60,636 nt of DNA from an uncultured Blastocatellia bacterium (GTDB lineage Bacteria > Acidobacteriota > Blastocatellia > HR10): contig CALHAI010000005.1 of the NCBI GenBank assembly GCA_937934295.1, positions 183,272-243,907 on the forward strand, given 5' to 3'. The notes beneath the pieces were generated by a model. The model saw only the letters and a list, made by a program, of their open reading frames with translations, searched no databases and was not told where the DNA came from. A program made the position numbers and the translations under genes. This document shows positions 15,313 to 24,251 of the stretch, piece after piece (within the stretch, counting starts at the first letter, position 1; the number at the start of each line of letters is the position of its first letter).

Positions 15313-18300
15313 ATGGCGAAGGGATTCGTGCACTTGCACTTGCACACGGACTACAGCTTGCTCGATGGGGCGATTCAGATCGGAGCTCTCGCGCGTCGAA
15401 TGGCGGAGCTGCGGATGCCCGCCGTCGCGGTGACCGATCACGGGAATCTCTTCGGCGCGATCTCGTTCTACCACGCCATGAGAGCGGTAGGGGTCACACC
15501 GATCATCGGGATGGAGGCGTATCTGACGCTCGGCGACCGACGGGAGCGGCTGGTGGGTCAGGAGAAGGTGTATCACATCATCCTACTTGCGCAAAACGAG
15601 ACGGGGTATCGCAATCTCGTCAAGCTCAGTTCGTTCGCCTATCTGGAAGGATTTCACTACAAGCCGCGCCTGGATAAAGAGCTGCTCGCCACGTATCACG
15701 AGGGACTCATCGCGCTCTCGTCCTGCATGTCGGGAGTTCCGGCGGCGCTCGCCCTGCAGGGGAAAATGGACGAAGCCGCGCGCCAGGCCCTCGAATTTCA
15801 AGACATCTTCGGCACGGGCCATTATTACCTGGAGATTCAGGATCACGGGATTCCGGGACAGCGGGACGCCATACGCATGCTCAGCGAGATCGCGAAGAAG
15901 ACGGGCATCCCGCTCGTGGTCACGAATGACTGCCACTATCTCACGCGCGAGGACGCGCGCGCGCACGATGTGCTTCTTTGTATCGGGACGGGGAAGACGA
16001 TCAAAGACACGAACCGGCTCCACTATCAATCGGATCAGCTCTATGTTAAATCGGCCGAAGAGATGTGGGAGCGCTTCGGCACGGAGTTCCCGGAGGCGCT
16101 TCGGAACACCCTGCGGATCGCGGCGATGTGCCAGCTGGAGTTGCCCAAGCCGCCGGGCGGGGGATATTTGCCCGTCTTCCCGGTCCCGGAGGGCTTCACG
16201 ACCGAGAGCTATTTCGAGAAGGTCGTGCGCGACGGATTTGCCGAGCGCATGGTGCAGTGGCGTGAGAAGGCGGCGCGCGGCGAATTGAAGCATCCGCTCT
16301 CGACCTATGAACAGCGCCTGGAGTATGAGGTCGAGACGATCAAGCAGATGGGCTTCGCCGGCTATTTCCTGATCGTGTGGGACCTGGTCCGGTATGCGCG
16401 GCAGAGGGGGATTCCCGTGGGCCCGGGGCGCGGGAGCGCGGCCGGGAGTTTGGTCGCCTATTGCTTGCGGATCACCGATGTGGATCCGATTCAGTACGAT
16501 CTGCTGTTTGAGCGCTTCCTCTCACCGGCGCGCGTCACGATGCCCGACATTGACATGGACTTTTGCGTGCGCGGGCGACCGGAGGTGATCGCCTACGTGA
16601 GCCAGCTCTACGGGCGGGAGAACGTCTGCCAGATCATCACCTTCGGGACGCTCGCCTCGCGGGCCGTCATCAAGGATGTCGGCCGCGCGCTCGACATGAA
16701 ATATACCGATGTGGAGAAGGTCGCCGCGCTCATCCCTCCGCCGATTCGGGGACGAAACGTGAGCATCGAGGAAGCCATCGCGCGGACACCTGAGCTGCGG
16801 CAGCTCATCGAGAAGAATCCGCAGGTCCGCGAACTGATTGACCTGGCTCGTCGGTTGGAGGGGTGCGCGCGCCACGCTTCGATCCACGCGGCGGGCATTG
16901 TGATCTCGCCTCGCCCCTTGCACGAGCTCATCCCCGTCTACAAGACGCCCAAGGGGGAGATCACCACGCAATTCGCGCTCGCGGACTTGGAGAAGACGGG
17001 GATGCTGAAGATGGACCTCCTCGCCCTGACGACGCTCACGATCATTGAGGACTGCCGGAAGATGATCGAAGCGGCGGAAGGGCAGCGGCTCGATCTCTCG
17101 CGGATCCCGCTCGACGACAAGAGGACGTTGGAACTCTTCGCCGAGGGCGATACGGATGCCGTCTTCCAATTCGAGGGGGAGGGCATTCGCGAATTATGTC
17201 GGCGACTGAAACCCGAACGCTTCGAGGACTTGGTCGCAGTGAACGCCCTCTATCGTCCGGGACCGCTTGACAGCGGCCTGGTGGAGGACTTCATCGAGCG
17301 GCGGCAGGGCCGACGGCGCATCACCTACGACTTCCCCGAAGCCCGGGAGGTGCTCGAGAGCACCTACGGCATCCCGATCTATCAAGAGCAGGTCATGGCG
17401 CTCTTTCAAAAGCTCGCCGGATATTCGCTTGGGGAGGCCGACCTGATTCGTCGCGCGATGGGGAAGAAGAAGCGGGAGGAGTTGGACCGCCATCGCGAAG
17501 CGTTCCTGCAACGGGCAATGGCGCGCGGCCACGACCGCGCGAAGTTGGAGCGGCTGTGGCAGCAATTGGAAGGCTTCGCCGACTACGCGTTCAATAAATC
17601 GCATGCGGTCGCCTACAGCTATCTCGCGTATCAAACGGCGTATCTCAAGGCGCACTACCCCACGTACTTTTACGCCGCCGTCCTCTCCAACGAGCTGAAC
17701 AACACGGACAAGGTCGTGAAGTACATCAACCGGGCGCGCGCGCGCGGCATTGAGATTTTGCCGCCTGATGTGAACCTGAGTCGCGAGGGCTTTACCCCTC
17801 TGGGGGGGAAGATCCGATTCGGGCTGGCGGCCATCAAGGGGCTCGGCCTCTCCACCGTACAGGCGATCATCGCCGCCCGTGAAGCCGGAGGACCTTTTCG
17901 CTCGCTCTTCGATTTCGCCGCTCGCGTGGACCCGCGCGTGTTGAACAAGCGCGTCCTGGAGAGCTTGATCAAGGCTGGAGCGTTCGATTCGCTTGGAGCG
18001 CGCCGCAGCCAACTCTTCGCCGCCATTGATCGCGCGTTGGAGTATGGCGCTCGACGGGGACGCGAGCGCGAGATCGGGCAGTTCGGGCTCTTTGCCGCCT
18101 CGGCCGAAGAGGCCGCTTCGGATTTGGAGCCCTCGCTTCCCGATCTCCCCGAATGGCCATTAGAGGAGCGCCTTGCCGGGGAGAAAGAGACTCTGGGCTT
18201 TTACGTGACCGGACATCCCTTGGAGAGATACGCGGAGGAGATCGCACTCTATACCGACGCGACGACCGAACGCCTCCTCGGCGCCGGTGACTTCAAGGCG

Positions 18301-18900
18301 GAGGCTTCGGAGAGGGAGCCCCTAGATCTCGAGGCCGACGATGTCCCCTCATCGTCCAGCCTCTTGCGCCTGCGGGCCCTGGCTGGCCAGACCATCACGA
18401 TCGCGGGCATCGTCACAGCGCTCGCCCTCAAGACGACCAAGCGTGGCGATCGCTTCGCCATCTTCACCCTGGAGGACCAATATGGCTCGCTCAAGGTCAT
18501 CGTCTGGCCAGAGACCTTCAATCGGGCAAACGACCTCCTCCACAACGATGCCCTCGTGATCGTGCGCGGCAAGCTCGAACTGGCGGAGAATGCGGCGACG
18601 TTGATCGCCGAGGAGATCCTGACGCTCGAAGATCTGAGAACGCGTATGACGAAACTGGTGATCATCCGCGTGAAATCCGGAGTGGTGACGCCGGCGAAGG
18701 TGGATCTGCTCTATGGTGTCCTGGATCGCCATCGAGGGTCAGCCGACGTCCTCTTCGAGGTCGAATGCGTGGGGGGGATCCTGGCGCGGATCCGGCCGAA
18801 TCCCTTCGTGAAGATCGCGCCCTCGCCCGAAGCGCTCGCGGAGATCCAGCGACATCTGGGGAGCTGCGAGATCCGGCTCGTGAACGGGCGTCGGCCGTGA
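15313..18900 (+). CDS. dnaE: DNA polymerase III alpha subunit
   Basis: 1195 residues from the ATG at 15313, where the PHP domain begins (HLHLHTDYSLLDG at about 6-18). Earlier in-frame starts give unconserved sequence. Catalytic aspartates lie in PDIDMDF (D412, D414). The finger and thumb regions follow, with GPGRGSAAGS (about 373-382), HASIHAAG and NKSHAVAYS. A tandem helix-hairpin-helix region precedes a C-terminal OB fold (about 1025-1100: TIAGIVTAL, LEDQYGSLKVIVWPE). PHP metal ligands (HLHLH, DHGN, CHY) look intact, so proofreading capacity is possible. It is the replicative polymerase; gatB follows 42 bases later. Confidence 0.97.
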   Translation: MAKGFVHLHLHTDYSLLDGAIQIGALARRMAELRMPAVAVTDHGNLFGAISFYHAMRAVGVTPIIGMEAYLTLGDRRERLVGQEKVYHIILLAQNETGYRNLVKLSSFAYLEGFHYKPRLDKELLATYHEGLIALSSCMSGVPAALALQGKMDEAARQALEFQDIFGTGHYYLEIQDHGIPGQRDAIRMLSEIAKKTGIPLVVTNDCHYLTREDARAHDVLLCIGTGKTIKDTNRLHYQSDQLYVKSAEEMWERFGTEFPEALRNTLRIAAMCQLELPKPPGGGYLPVFPVPEGFTTESYFEKVVRDGFAERMVQWREKAARGELKHPLSTYEQRLEYEVETIKQMGFAGYFLIVWDLVRYARQRGIPVGPGRGSAAGSLVAYCLRITDVDPIQYDLLFERFLSPARVTMPDIDMDFCVRGRPEVIAYVSQLYGRENVCQIITFGTLASRAVIKDVGRALDMKYTDVEKVAALIPPPIRGRNVSIEEAIARTPELRQLIEKNPQVRELIDLARRLEGCARHASIHAAGIVISPRPLHELIPVYKTPKGEITTQFALADLEKTGMLKMDLLALTTLTIIEDCRKMIEAAEGQRLDLSRIPLDDKRTLELFAEGDTDAVFQFEGEGIRELCRRLKPERFEDLVAVNALYRPGPLDSGLVEDFIERRQGRRRITYDFPEAREVLESTYGIPIYQEQVMALFQKLAGYSLGEADLIRRAMGKKKREELDRHREAFLQRAMARGHDRAKLERLWQQLEGFADYAFNKSHAVAYSYLAYQTAYLKAHYPTYFYAAVLSNELNNTDKVVKYINRARARGIEILPPDVNLSREGFTPLGGKIRFGLAAIKGLGLSTVQAIIAAREAGGPFRSLFDFAARVDPRVLNKRVLESLIKAGAFDSLGARRSQLFAAIDRALEYGARRGREREIGQFGLFAASAEEAASDLEPSLPDLPEWPLEERLAGEKETLGFYVTGHPLERYAEEIALYTDATTERLLGAGDFKAEASEREPLDLEADDVPSSSSLLRLRALAGQTITIAGIVTALALKTTKRGDRFAIFTLEDQYGSLKVIVWPETFNRANDLLHNDALVIVRGKLELAENAATLIAEEILTLEDLRTRMTKLVIIRVKSGVVTPAKVDLLYGVLDRHRGSADVLFEVECVGGILARIRPNPFVKIAPSPEALAEIQRHLGSCEIRLVNGRRP

Positions 18901-18926
18901 AGGTCGTTTGGCGAACGATCTCGTGC

Positions 18927-18932
18927 TACAAT
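18927..18932 (+). promoter_or_regulatory. Extended -10 box immediately upstream of gatB
   Basis: TGC followed by TACAAT (18927-18932) gives an extended -10. The predicted start point falls within about 2-3 bases of the gatB ATG at 18942, which implies a leaderless transcript. There is no clear -35 box; only a weak GGAA precedes the ATG. Confidence 0.45.
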
Positions 18933-18941
18933 GGAAAGTGT

Positions 18942-20426
18942 ATGGCGAGACGGGAAGAGTACGAGGCCGTTATCGGGTTAGAGGTTCATGCGCAACTGAA
19001 GACGCGCTCGAAGATCTTCTGCTGGTGCTCGACGCAGTTCGGGGACGCGCCGAATCAGAATACGTGCCCCGTCTGCTTGGGGCTTCCGGGCGCGCTTCCC
19101 GTCCTGAACCGCGAGGCCGTGCGGATGGCGGCGAAGGCAGCGCTCGCGCTCGGCTGTCAAATCAATCGCGTGTCGGTCTTCTCGCGGAAGAACTACTTCT
19201 ACCCCGACTTGCCGAAGGGATATCAGATCTCGCAATATGATCAGCCGTTCTCCGAGCACGGCGAGGTGGAGATCGACACGGCTGAGCGGGACGAGCATGG
19301 ACGCCCCATCGCTTGGCGGCGCAAGCGGTTTCGCATTCGCCGGCTGCACCTCGAAGAAGACGCTGGCAAGTCCATTCACGATGGGATGCCCGATTCGGAT
19401 CGCGCGTCCTACATCGAATTCAATCGCAGCGGCGTCCCCTTGATCGAGATCGTCTCCGAGCCCGATTTCCGCTCCAGTTGGGAGGCCTACGACTACATGC
19501 AGTATCTGCGGCAGGCGCTCCAGTATGTGGACGTATGCGAGGGGAACATGGAGGAGGGGAATTTACGCTGTGATGCCAACGTCTCGGTGCGTCGGCGTGG
19601 GACGACGACGTTCGGCACGAAGGTCGAGTTGAAGAACTTGAACTCCTTTCGCTTCCTGCAACGCGCGTTGGAATACGAGATCAACCGGCAGATCGAAGTG
19701 CTCGAGAATGGCGGCGAGATCATGCAGGAGACGCGCCTGTGGAGCGAGGCCGAAGGTCGCACCTATGTGATGCGCTCGAAGGAGGAAGCGCATGACTATC
19801 GCTATTTCCCGGAGCCCGATCTGCCTCCGCTCGTTGTGAGCGAGGAGTGGATCGAGGAGATCCGACGCGAGCTGCCCGAGCTACCGAATCATCGGAAATG
19901 GCGCTTCATGCAGCAGTATGGCCTCTCGATCGAGGACGCGGCGACGCTGACGAGCACGCGCGCGCTGGCCGATTACTACGAAGCCGTCGTGCGCGAGACG
20001 AGCGATCCGCGCGCATCGGCCAATTGGATCCTGAGCGAACTGATGGGGCTGGCGAAAGCGGCCGGAATCGAACCCTTCGCGTCCCCGGTCACGCCGTCGA
20101 AGCTCGCCGGGCTGATCCGTCTGATCGCCGAAGGGACGATCAGCGGCAAGATTGCCAAGACCGTCCTCGATGAGATGTTCCGCACCGGTCAGCCAGCCGA
20201 AACCATTGTGCGCGAGAGAGGACTTGTGCAGATCACCGACGCGACGCACCTGGAGGCCGTCATCCGACGCGTGCTCGAGGCCAACGCCGCCTACGTCGAG
20301 CAATATCGGGCGGGGAAAGAGAAGCTCTTCGGTTACTTCGTCGGCCAGGTGATGCGGGAGACGCAGGGTCGGGCGAACCCGCAACTTGTCAACGACCTCC
20401 TTCGCAAGCTCTTGACGGAAGGCTGA
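18942..20426 (+). CDS. gatB: Aspartyl/glutamyl-tRNA amidotransferase subunit B
   Basis: 494 residues, slightly longer than the usual 475-485. It begins at the family N-terminus (YEAVIGLEVHAQLKT). Cradle-domain motifs include CPVCLGLPGALPVLN, KNYFYPDLPKGYQISQYD, HLEEDAGKS and DANVSV, followed by the helical and YqeY-type tRNA-binding tail. It transfers ammonia to Glu-tRNA-Gln and/or Asp-tRNA-Asn. The zinc-site cysteines (CWC and CPVC) are present. gatA and gatC are not in the window, so the complex is encoded at separate loci. A longer in-frame start inside dnaE was rejected. Confidence 0.97.
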   Translation: MARREEYEAVIGLEVHAQLKTRSKIFCWCSTQFGDAPNQNTCPVCLGLPGALPVLNREAVRMAAKAALALGCQINRVSVFSRKNYFYPDLPKGYQISQYDQPFSEHGEVEIDTAERDEHGRPIAWRRKRFRIRRLHLEEDAGKSIHDGMPDSDRASYIEFNRSGVPLIEIVSEPDFRSSWEAYDYMQYLRQALQYVDVCEGNMEEGNLRCDANVSVRRRGTTTFGTKVELKNLNSFRFLQRALEYEINRQIEVLENGGEIMQETRLWSEAEGRTYVMRSKEEAHDYRYFPEPDLPPLVVSEEWIEEIRRELPELPNHRKWRFMQQYGLSIEDAATLTSTRALADYYEAVVRETSDPRASANWILSELMGLAKAAGIEPFASPVTPSKLAGLIRLIAEGTISGKIAKTVLDEMFRTGQPAETIVRERGLVQITDATHLEAVIRRVLEANAAYVEQYRAGKEKLFGYFVGQVMRETQGRANPQLVNDLLRKLLTEG

Positions 20427-20442
20427 GCGCTGCCCCTCGAGC

Positions 20443-20964
20443 TCACGAAGGTGATCGCGCGAGACGAAGGAGGGCGACCACACCCACCCCCAGCTTCGCG
20501 AAATCCAGCAGCGTATACGCCATATGCAGCCGCCAGAAGCGCGCGAAGTCCGGTGGGGGCGGATCACGCGGCGCGAAGTCGAGCCGACGTCCGATCGCCA
20601 CGACCTCAGGCGTGAGGTGAAGGACGGCGATGAGGACAAGGGCGACCATGAGCAGGACCGATCCCTGCACGACACGATCGCGAATTCCCCCTCCCCAGAG
20701 TCCCGCAAGGGCGACGAGCGCCAGAAGCAGTTGACCCCATCCCCATGCGCGGAAATAGAAGCGATTCATCTCCGAAGCGAGATAGCGCAAGAGCAATCGC
20801 GCGTCGGCCGCTCCCACACGCTTCAATCGCTCAGCGAGTTCCGGTCGCTCCGAGGCGCTGCGCAAGACTCGATCCACCGCGCGGAAATTCTGCGTGGCGA
20901 CGATGGCGATCGCGAGACTCCCAAAGAGCCAGGCCCCGAGCACGGCGGCGACGAGCGTCTTCAT
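20443..20964 (-). CDS. Small integral membrane protein (DUF4149-like)
   Basis: 173 residues with four predicted membrane segments (about 4-22, 74-93, 98-117 and 145-166), ending in a short Arg-rich tail. Layout and loop motifs such as NRFYFRAWGWGQLLL resemble the DUF4149/TMEM205 family, whose function is not known. The ATG at 20964 follows GGAGG. An ATG at 20979 overlaps the tenA stop (ATGA) and would add MSGGG. It is co-oriented and coupled with tenA, though no thiamine link is evident. Convergent with gatB. Confidence 0.7.
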   Translation of the reverse strand: MKTLVAAVLGAWLFGSLAIAIVATQNFRAVDRVLRSASERPELAERLKRVGAADARLLLRYLASEMNRFYFRAWGWGQLLLALVALAGLWGGGIRDRVVQGSVLLMVALVLIAVLHLTPEVVAIGRRLDFAPRDPPPPDFARFWRLHMAYTLLDFAKLGVGVVALLRLARSPS

Positions 20965-20975
20965 CCCCCCTCCAC

Positions 20976-21677
20976 TCATACCGGCCAAGCTTCGAGCCGA
21001 TAGGCCATGTCCCAGAACATCCACTCGAAGCGGCTCGTCGTCAGAAAATGGCGGCGCATCGCCTCCTGCTCCTCCGTCGAGAGCGCGAGCACCAAGCGAT
21101 CGGTCAGTTCCAGGATGGCGCGCACGATCCCAGCGAATTCCTCGCTCGCGTAGGTGCGAATCCATCGCGCGTAGAGGGGATCGGGCGAGCCGCGCGCTTC
21201 GAGCGCCTTCCCGACCTCCCCGTAGATCCAGTAACACGGGAGCAGGGCCGCCACGACTTCGTGAAACGGTCGCCCGTAGGCGACGGCCAAGAGATAGCTC
21301 GTGTAAGCGAGAGTGGTCGGGGCAAGCGGCGTCGCCCGCACGACCTCTTCAGAGAGACCGAGGTCACGGAAGAAGCTCTCGTGCAACGCGCGTTCGACGC
21401 GCAAGGCTCCGGCCGCGTGCTCATTGAACAAGATGATCCACTCCTCATGCGGCGCCTTGGCCGCAGCGATCGAGAGCGCTCGCGCGAACTCTCTCAGATA
21501 GAGCGCATCCTGAACGATGTAGAACTCGAACCGCGCGCGCTCGAGCGTGCCCCCGGTCAAGCCCACGAGGAAGGGGTGCGCCAGAATCGCCTGAAAGACC
21601 GAGGTGATCTCGCACCACAGCTGCCCGGTGAAGGTCTCGCGCTCCGGCGACATCGTCTCGTTCACTGTGCGGCTCAC
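20976..21677 (-). CDS. tenA: TenA-family thiaminase II / aminopyrimidine aminohydrolase
   Basis: 233 residues starting at GTG. The all-helical TenA fold keeps the expected catalytic positions: Asp57 (FYIVQDALYL), Cys148 with Tyr152 (LPCYWIY) and Glu218 (SRFEWMFWDMAY). Family members hydrolyse thiamine degradation products to salvage the pyrimidine half. The GTG overlaps the stop of the upstream Rieske-like frame (GTGA), so the two were once co-translated. No other thiamine gene or TPP riboswitch is visible in the window, so some other TenA-like substrate is possible. Confidence 0.9.
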   Translation of the reverse strand: MSRTVNETMSPERETFTGQLWCEITSVFQAILAHPFLVGLTGGTLERARFEFYIVQDALYLREFARALSIAAAKAPHEEWIILFNEHAAGALRVERALHESFFRDLGLSEEVVRATPLAPTTLAYTSYLLAVAYGRPFHEVVAALLPCYWIYGEVGKALEARGSPDPLYARWIRTYASEEFAGIVRAILELTDRLVLALSTEEQEAMRRHFLTTSRFEWMFWDMAYRLEAWPV

Positions 21678-21977
21678 AGTTTGCGCTCCATATCCTCACC
21701 GTGCACGCGCACGGGATAGCACACGATGCCTCGCCGAAGGGGAGCGGACCTCGCCCATCAGGATGCGGAAGCGCGCACCGTACCAGGGATAGGTGGCGAC
21801 ATCCCCTTCGAGGTCCTCGCCCAAAAGCGATCCATCCCGATGCGGACGCACGTCGTCAATGGCGTAGCCTGCGCCGCTCAGGTTGAAGAGGACGAGGCGT
21901 CGTCCTTCGATCTCGCTGAGCTGCGCTCTGCCCGAAGCCGGCTCATCCGTTCGCGCGACCTTGGCGAGCCATCCCAT
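21674..21977 (-). pseudogene. Degraded Rieske-type [2Fe-2S] protein gene
   Basis: The ATG at 21977 opens a frame that follows small Rieske/NirD-like ferredoxins: YAIDDVRPHRDGSLLGEDL, then VATYPWYGARFRILMGEV. The four cluster ligands should be Cys-X-His and Cys-X2-His. Here the first Cys is Arg, the second Cys is Tyr and the second His is Tyr; each differs by one base from the expected codon. Shortly after GEV the frame shifts: the open frame stops at 21696, while the +1 frame reads a plausible family end (CYPVRVHGEDMERKL) to a TGA at 21674-21676 that overlaps the tenA start. Three lost ligands plus a frameshift point to a pseudogene. Confidence 0.75.
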
Positions 21978-22065
21978 AAGACACGCCCCATGCCGAAGAT
22001 GAGGGAGGAATCATAAGCCACTTCTTCGCCCCTTGCAACCGGTGTGCTAGGATAAGACCTCGCAC

Positions 22066-23580
22066 ATGGAAGCCCAAGACGGGGCCAGGACGACGAAGCT
22101 CGCCGCGATCGCCGAACGCACGGTCCGGGGAGCCGGAGCCATGCTCCTTCGACACGCGGCTTCGGTGCCGCTTCGACTGTTGGCGAATATTCTCTTGGCG
22201 CGACAGCTCGCGCCGGCGGATTTCGGCGCCTATGCGATCGCGACCTTGTTCATCTCGACGGCCACGCTCTTCACCGACTTCGGACTGACGGCGGCGTTGA
22301 TTCAAAAACGCGATCCTCCGACGCCCGGTGAACTGCGAACAGCCTTCACGGTTCGATTCCTGTTGGCTCTCGGTCTGGCTCTTCTGCTCTTTGGAGCGAG
22401 CGCGCCGTTGGCCACTGCCTTCCGTTTGAGCGAATCTGCGCGCCATATCATCCCCTGGTTCGCGCTGGTTCTTCCCATCGGCGTCCTCGGCTCGATCTCC
22501 ACGGCGCTTCTGGAGCGAGCGCTCGCTTATCCGCGCTTGGCTCAAATCGAGGTCGCGGCCATTTGCATCTTTCACCTGATGGCTATCGCGTTGTCCTACA
22601 ACGGATTCGGTGTCTGGAGCTTCGTGGGGGCCGCTTTGGCCGGCGAGAGCGCGCGCGCGGCCTTTCTGCTCATTTCGGCCCGATGGCCACTTGGGTTCGC
22701 GCTGGATCGCTCCGCGCTGCACGCTTCGATCCGGTTCGGCGCCCCTTTTCAGCTCGGGACGTGGACCTCGCTTTTGCGTGACCACATCGCGCCGCTTTTG
22801 GCCGGACCGCTCTTTGGCCCGCGCGCCGTCGGCTTCCTGAATTGGGCGCACGGGGTGGCCTATCACGTCAGTCAAGCGTTCACGGAATCGCTCGGTCGCG
22901 TGAGCTTCCCCTCGCTCTCCCGCGTGCAAGAGGATCGGGCGACGTTCGGCCAGATGCTCGAGAAGATGCTCCGCGCGTTGACGTTGCTGACGACGCCGCT
23001 ACTGGCGGTGGCGGCGGGGTTGATCCCGTGGATCGTGACGTTCCTTTATACGGAGAAGTGGGCTCCGGCCATCCCCGCCTTCTACGGTTTCGCCGTGCGG
23101 ATGCTCGGCGGCACGCTCACGACGCCGCTTGTGGCGGCGCTCAATGCATGGGGACGCCCGCGCGATTCGTTGAAGATTCTCGTGGCATGGACGGCGAGCG
23201 ACTGGGCGGCGGCGCTGTTGTTGACGGCGCGCTATGGATTCACGGGTGTGGCCATGGCGTATGGCGTGAGCGTCTGGCTCCCGGTGATCTGGCTCATCCG
23301 CACGCTCGCGGCCATCGCTTCGGTGAACTGGGGCTATGCTCTTGTTCGCCCGGTCTTAGCCGGCGCGATGACGCTCGCTCTGTTGCGAGCGCTCGCCGAG
23401 CGCATGGTGCGTGATCTCGTCTCGCTTTTGGCGCTCGCCGGCCTCGGACTGTTCATGTACCTGACATGCCTTCTGCTCCTTGAACGAAAGGCGCTGCTTG
23501 CCGAGATGCGCGCGAGCGTCCACCTGATCCTCCGCGCGATGCGTGGGACGTCGTATGTCGGGAGCGAACGTCTGCGGTGA
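22066..23580 (+). CDS. Polysaccharide flippase (MOP/Wzx-like)
   Basis: 504 residues, nearly all hydrophobic, with about 12-14 membrane segments, typical of lipopolysaccharide or exopolysaccharide flippases of the MOP superfamily. Near the N-terminus the family-like region ILLARQLAPADFGAYAIATL precedes FTDFGLTAALIQK. It would move lipid-linked oligosaccharides across the inner membrane. A TGC-TAGGAT box (22048-22053) ends 12 bases before the ATG and no Shine-Dalgarno sequence is evident, so the mRNA may have almost no leader. The following methyltransferase gene begins 22 bases after its stop. Confidence 0.88.
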   Translation: MEAQDGARTTKLAAIAERTVRGAGAMLLRHAASVPLRLLANILLARQLAPADFGAYAIATLFISTATLFTDFGLTAALIQKRDPPTPGELRTAFTVRFLLALGLALLLFGASAPLATAFRLSESARHIIPWFALVLPIGVLGSISTALLERALAYPRLAQIEVAAICIFHLMAIALSYNGFGVWSFVGAALAGESARAAFLLISARWPLGFALDRSALHASIRFGAPFQLGTWTSLLRDHIAPLLAGPLFGPRAVGFLNWAHGVAYHVSQAFTESLGRVSFPSLSRVQEDRATFGQMLEKMLRALTLLTTPLLAVAAGLIPWIVTFLYTEKWAPAIPAFYGFAVRMLGGTLTTPLVAALNAWGRPRDSLKILVAWTASDWAAALLLTARYGFTGVAMAYGVSVWLPVIWLIRTLAAIASVNWGYALVRPVLAGAMTLALLRALAERMVRDLVSLLALAGLGLFMYLTCLLLLERKALLAEMRASVHLILRAMRGTSYVGSERLR

Positions 23581-23602
23581 GCGAATCGCGCGAAGGCGCC
23601 GG

Positions 23603-24235
23603 ATGGGTGTGGTGACCTGTTGGCGCGATGCCGATTATCTGAGCATGCGCGCGCTTTTGAGCGATCTCCGCGAATGCCGCGCTTGGGCGCGCGGACGCCT
23701 CCTGGACATCGGCTGCGGGAATCAGCCATATCGCGAGCTTTTCATCCCGTTCATTCGGGAATACGTGGGCTTAGATCGCGATTGGCGAGAGAGCCAACCC
23801 GATGTGATGGGCGATGCCCTGTGGCTTCCCTTCCCCGCGGAGACGTTCGATACCGTGCTCATGATCCAAGTGCTCGAGCATCTGCCGGATCCACTGGGCG
23901 CAATGGGCGAAGTTCGGCGCGTGCTCAAACGCGGAGGGCGCGTGATCCTCACAGCTCCGCAATATTGGCGCGTGCACGAGGAACCGCATGATTACTATCG
24001 CTTCACACGTTTCGGCCTCGCTCATCTGGCACAGCAGAATGGATTGCGCGTCCTCCAAGTGAAGGCGCAAGGGGGGGCATGGGCGCTCGCCGGTCAAGCC
24101 CTCGCCAACACGATCAGCGCGCGCCGCGTGTTGCATCATCTGACGCCGGTCGTGAACCTGCTCTTTCGCGCGTGCGAACGCCTCTGGCCCGATGTGGGGG
24201 ATCCGATCAATCACCTCCTCGTGGCGGAGAAATAG
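23603..24235 (+). CDS. Class I SAM-dependent methyltransferase
   Basis: 210 residues from the ATG at 23603 (GAAGG upstream). An in-frame ATG at 23543 inside the flippase gene would add 20 Arg-rich residues. It has the SAM-binding motif LLDIGCGNQPY (about 34-44), an acidic residue after the second strand (VGLDRD), the motif-III-like LMIQVLEHLPDP and RVLKRGGRVILTAPQ. This is the methyltransferase type 11 family often found in cell-surface glycan clusters. Its place behind the flippase suggests methylation of a polysaccharide or lipid intermediate. Substrate unknown. Confidence 0.85.
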   Translation: MGVVTCWRDADYLSMRALLSDLRECRAWARGRLLDIGCGNQPYRELFIPFIREYVGLDRDWRESQPDVMGDALWLPFPAETFDTVLMIQVLEHLPDPLGAMGEVRRVLKRGGRVILTAPQYWRVHEEPHDYYRFTRFGLAHLAQQNGLRVLQVKAQGGAWALAGQALANTISARRVLHHLTPVVNLLFRACERLWPDVGDPINHLLVAEK

Positions 24236-24251
24236 GCCGCATTCCGGCGGA

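Noticed and set aside
20976..21677. Thiamine biosynthesis operon with TPP riboswitch around tenA
   Set aside because: No thiamine gene is adjacent and no THI-box-like sequence was found upstream.
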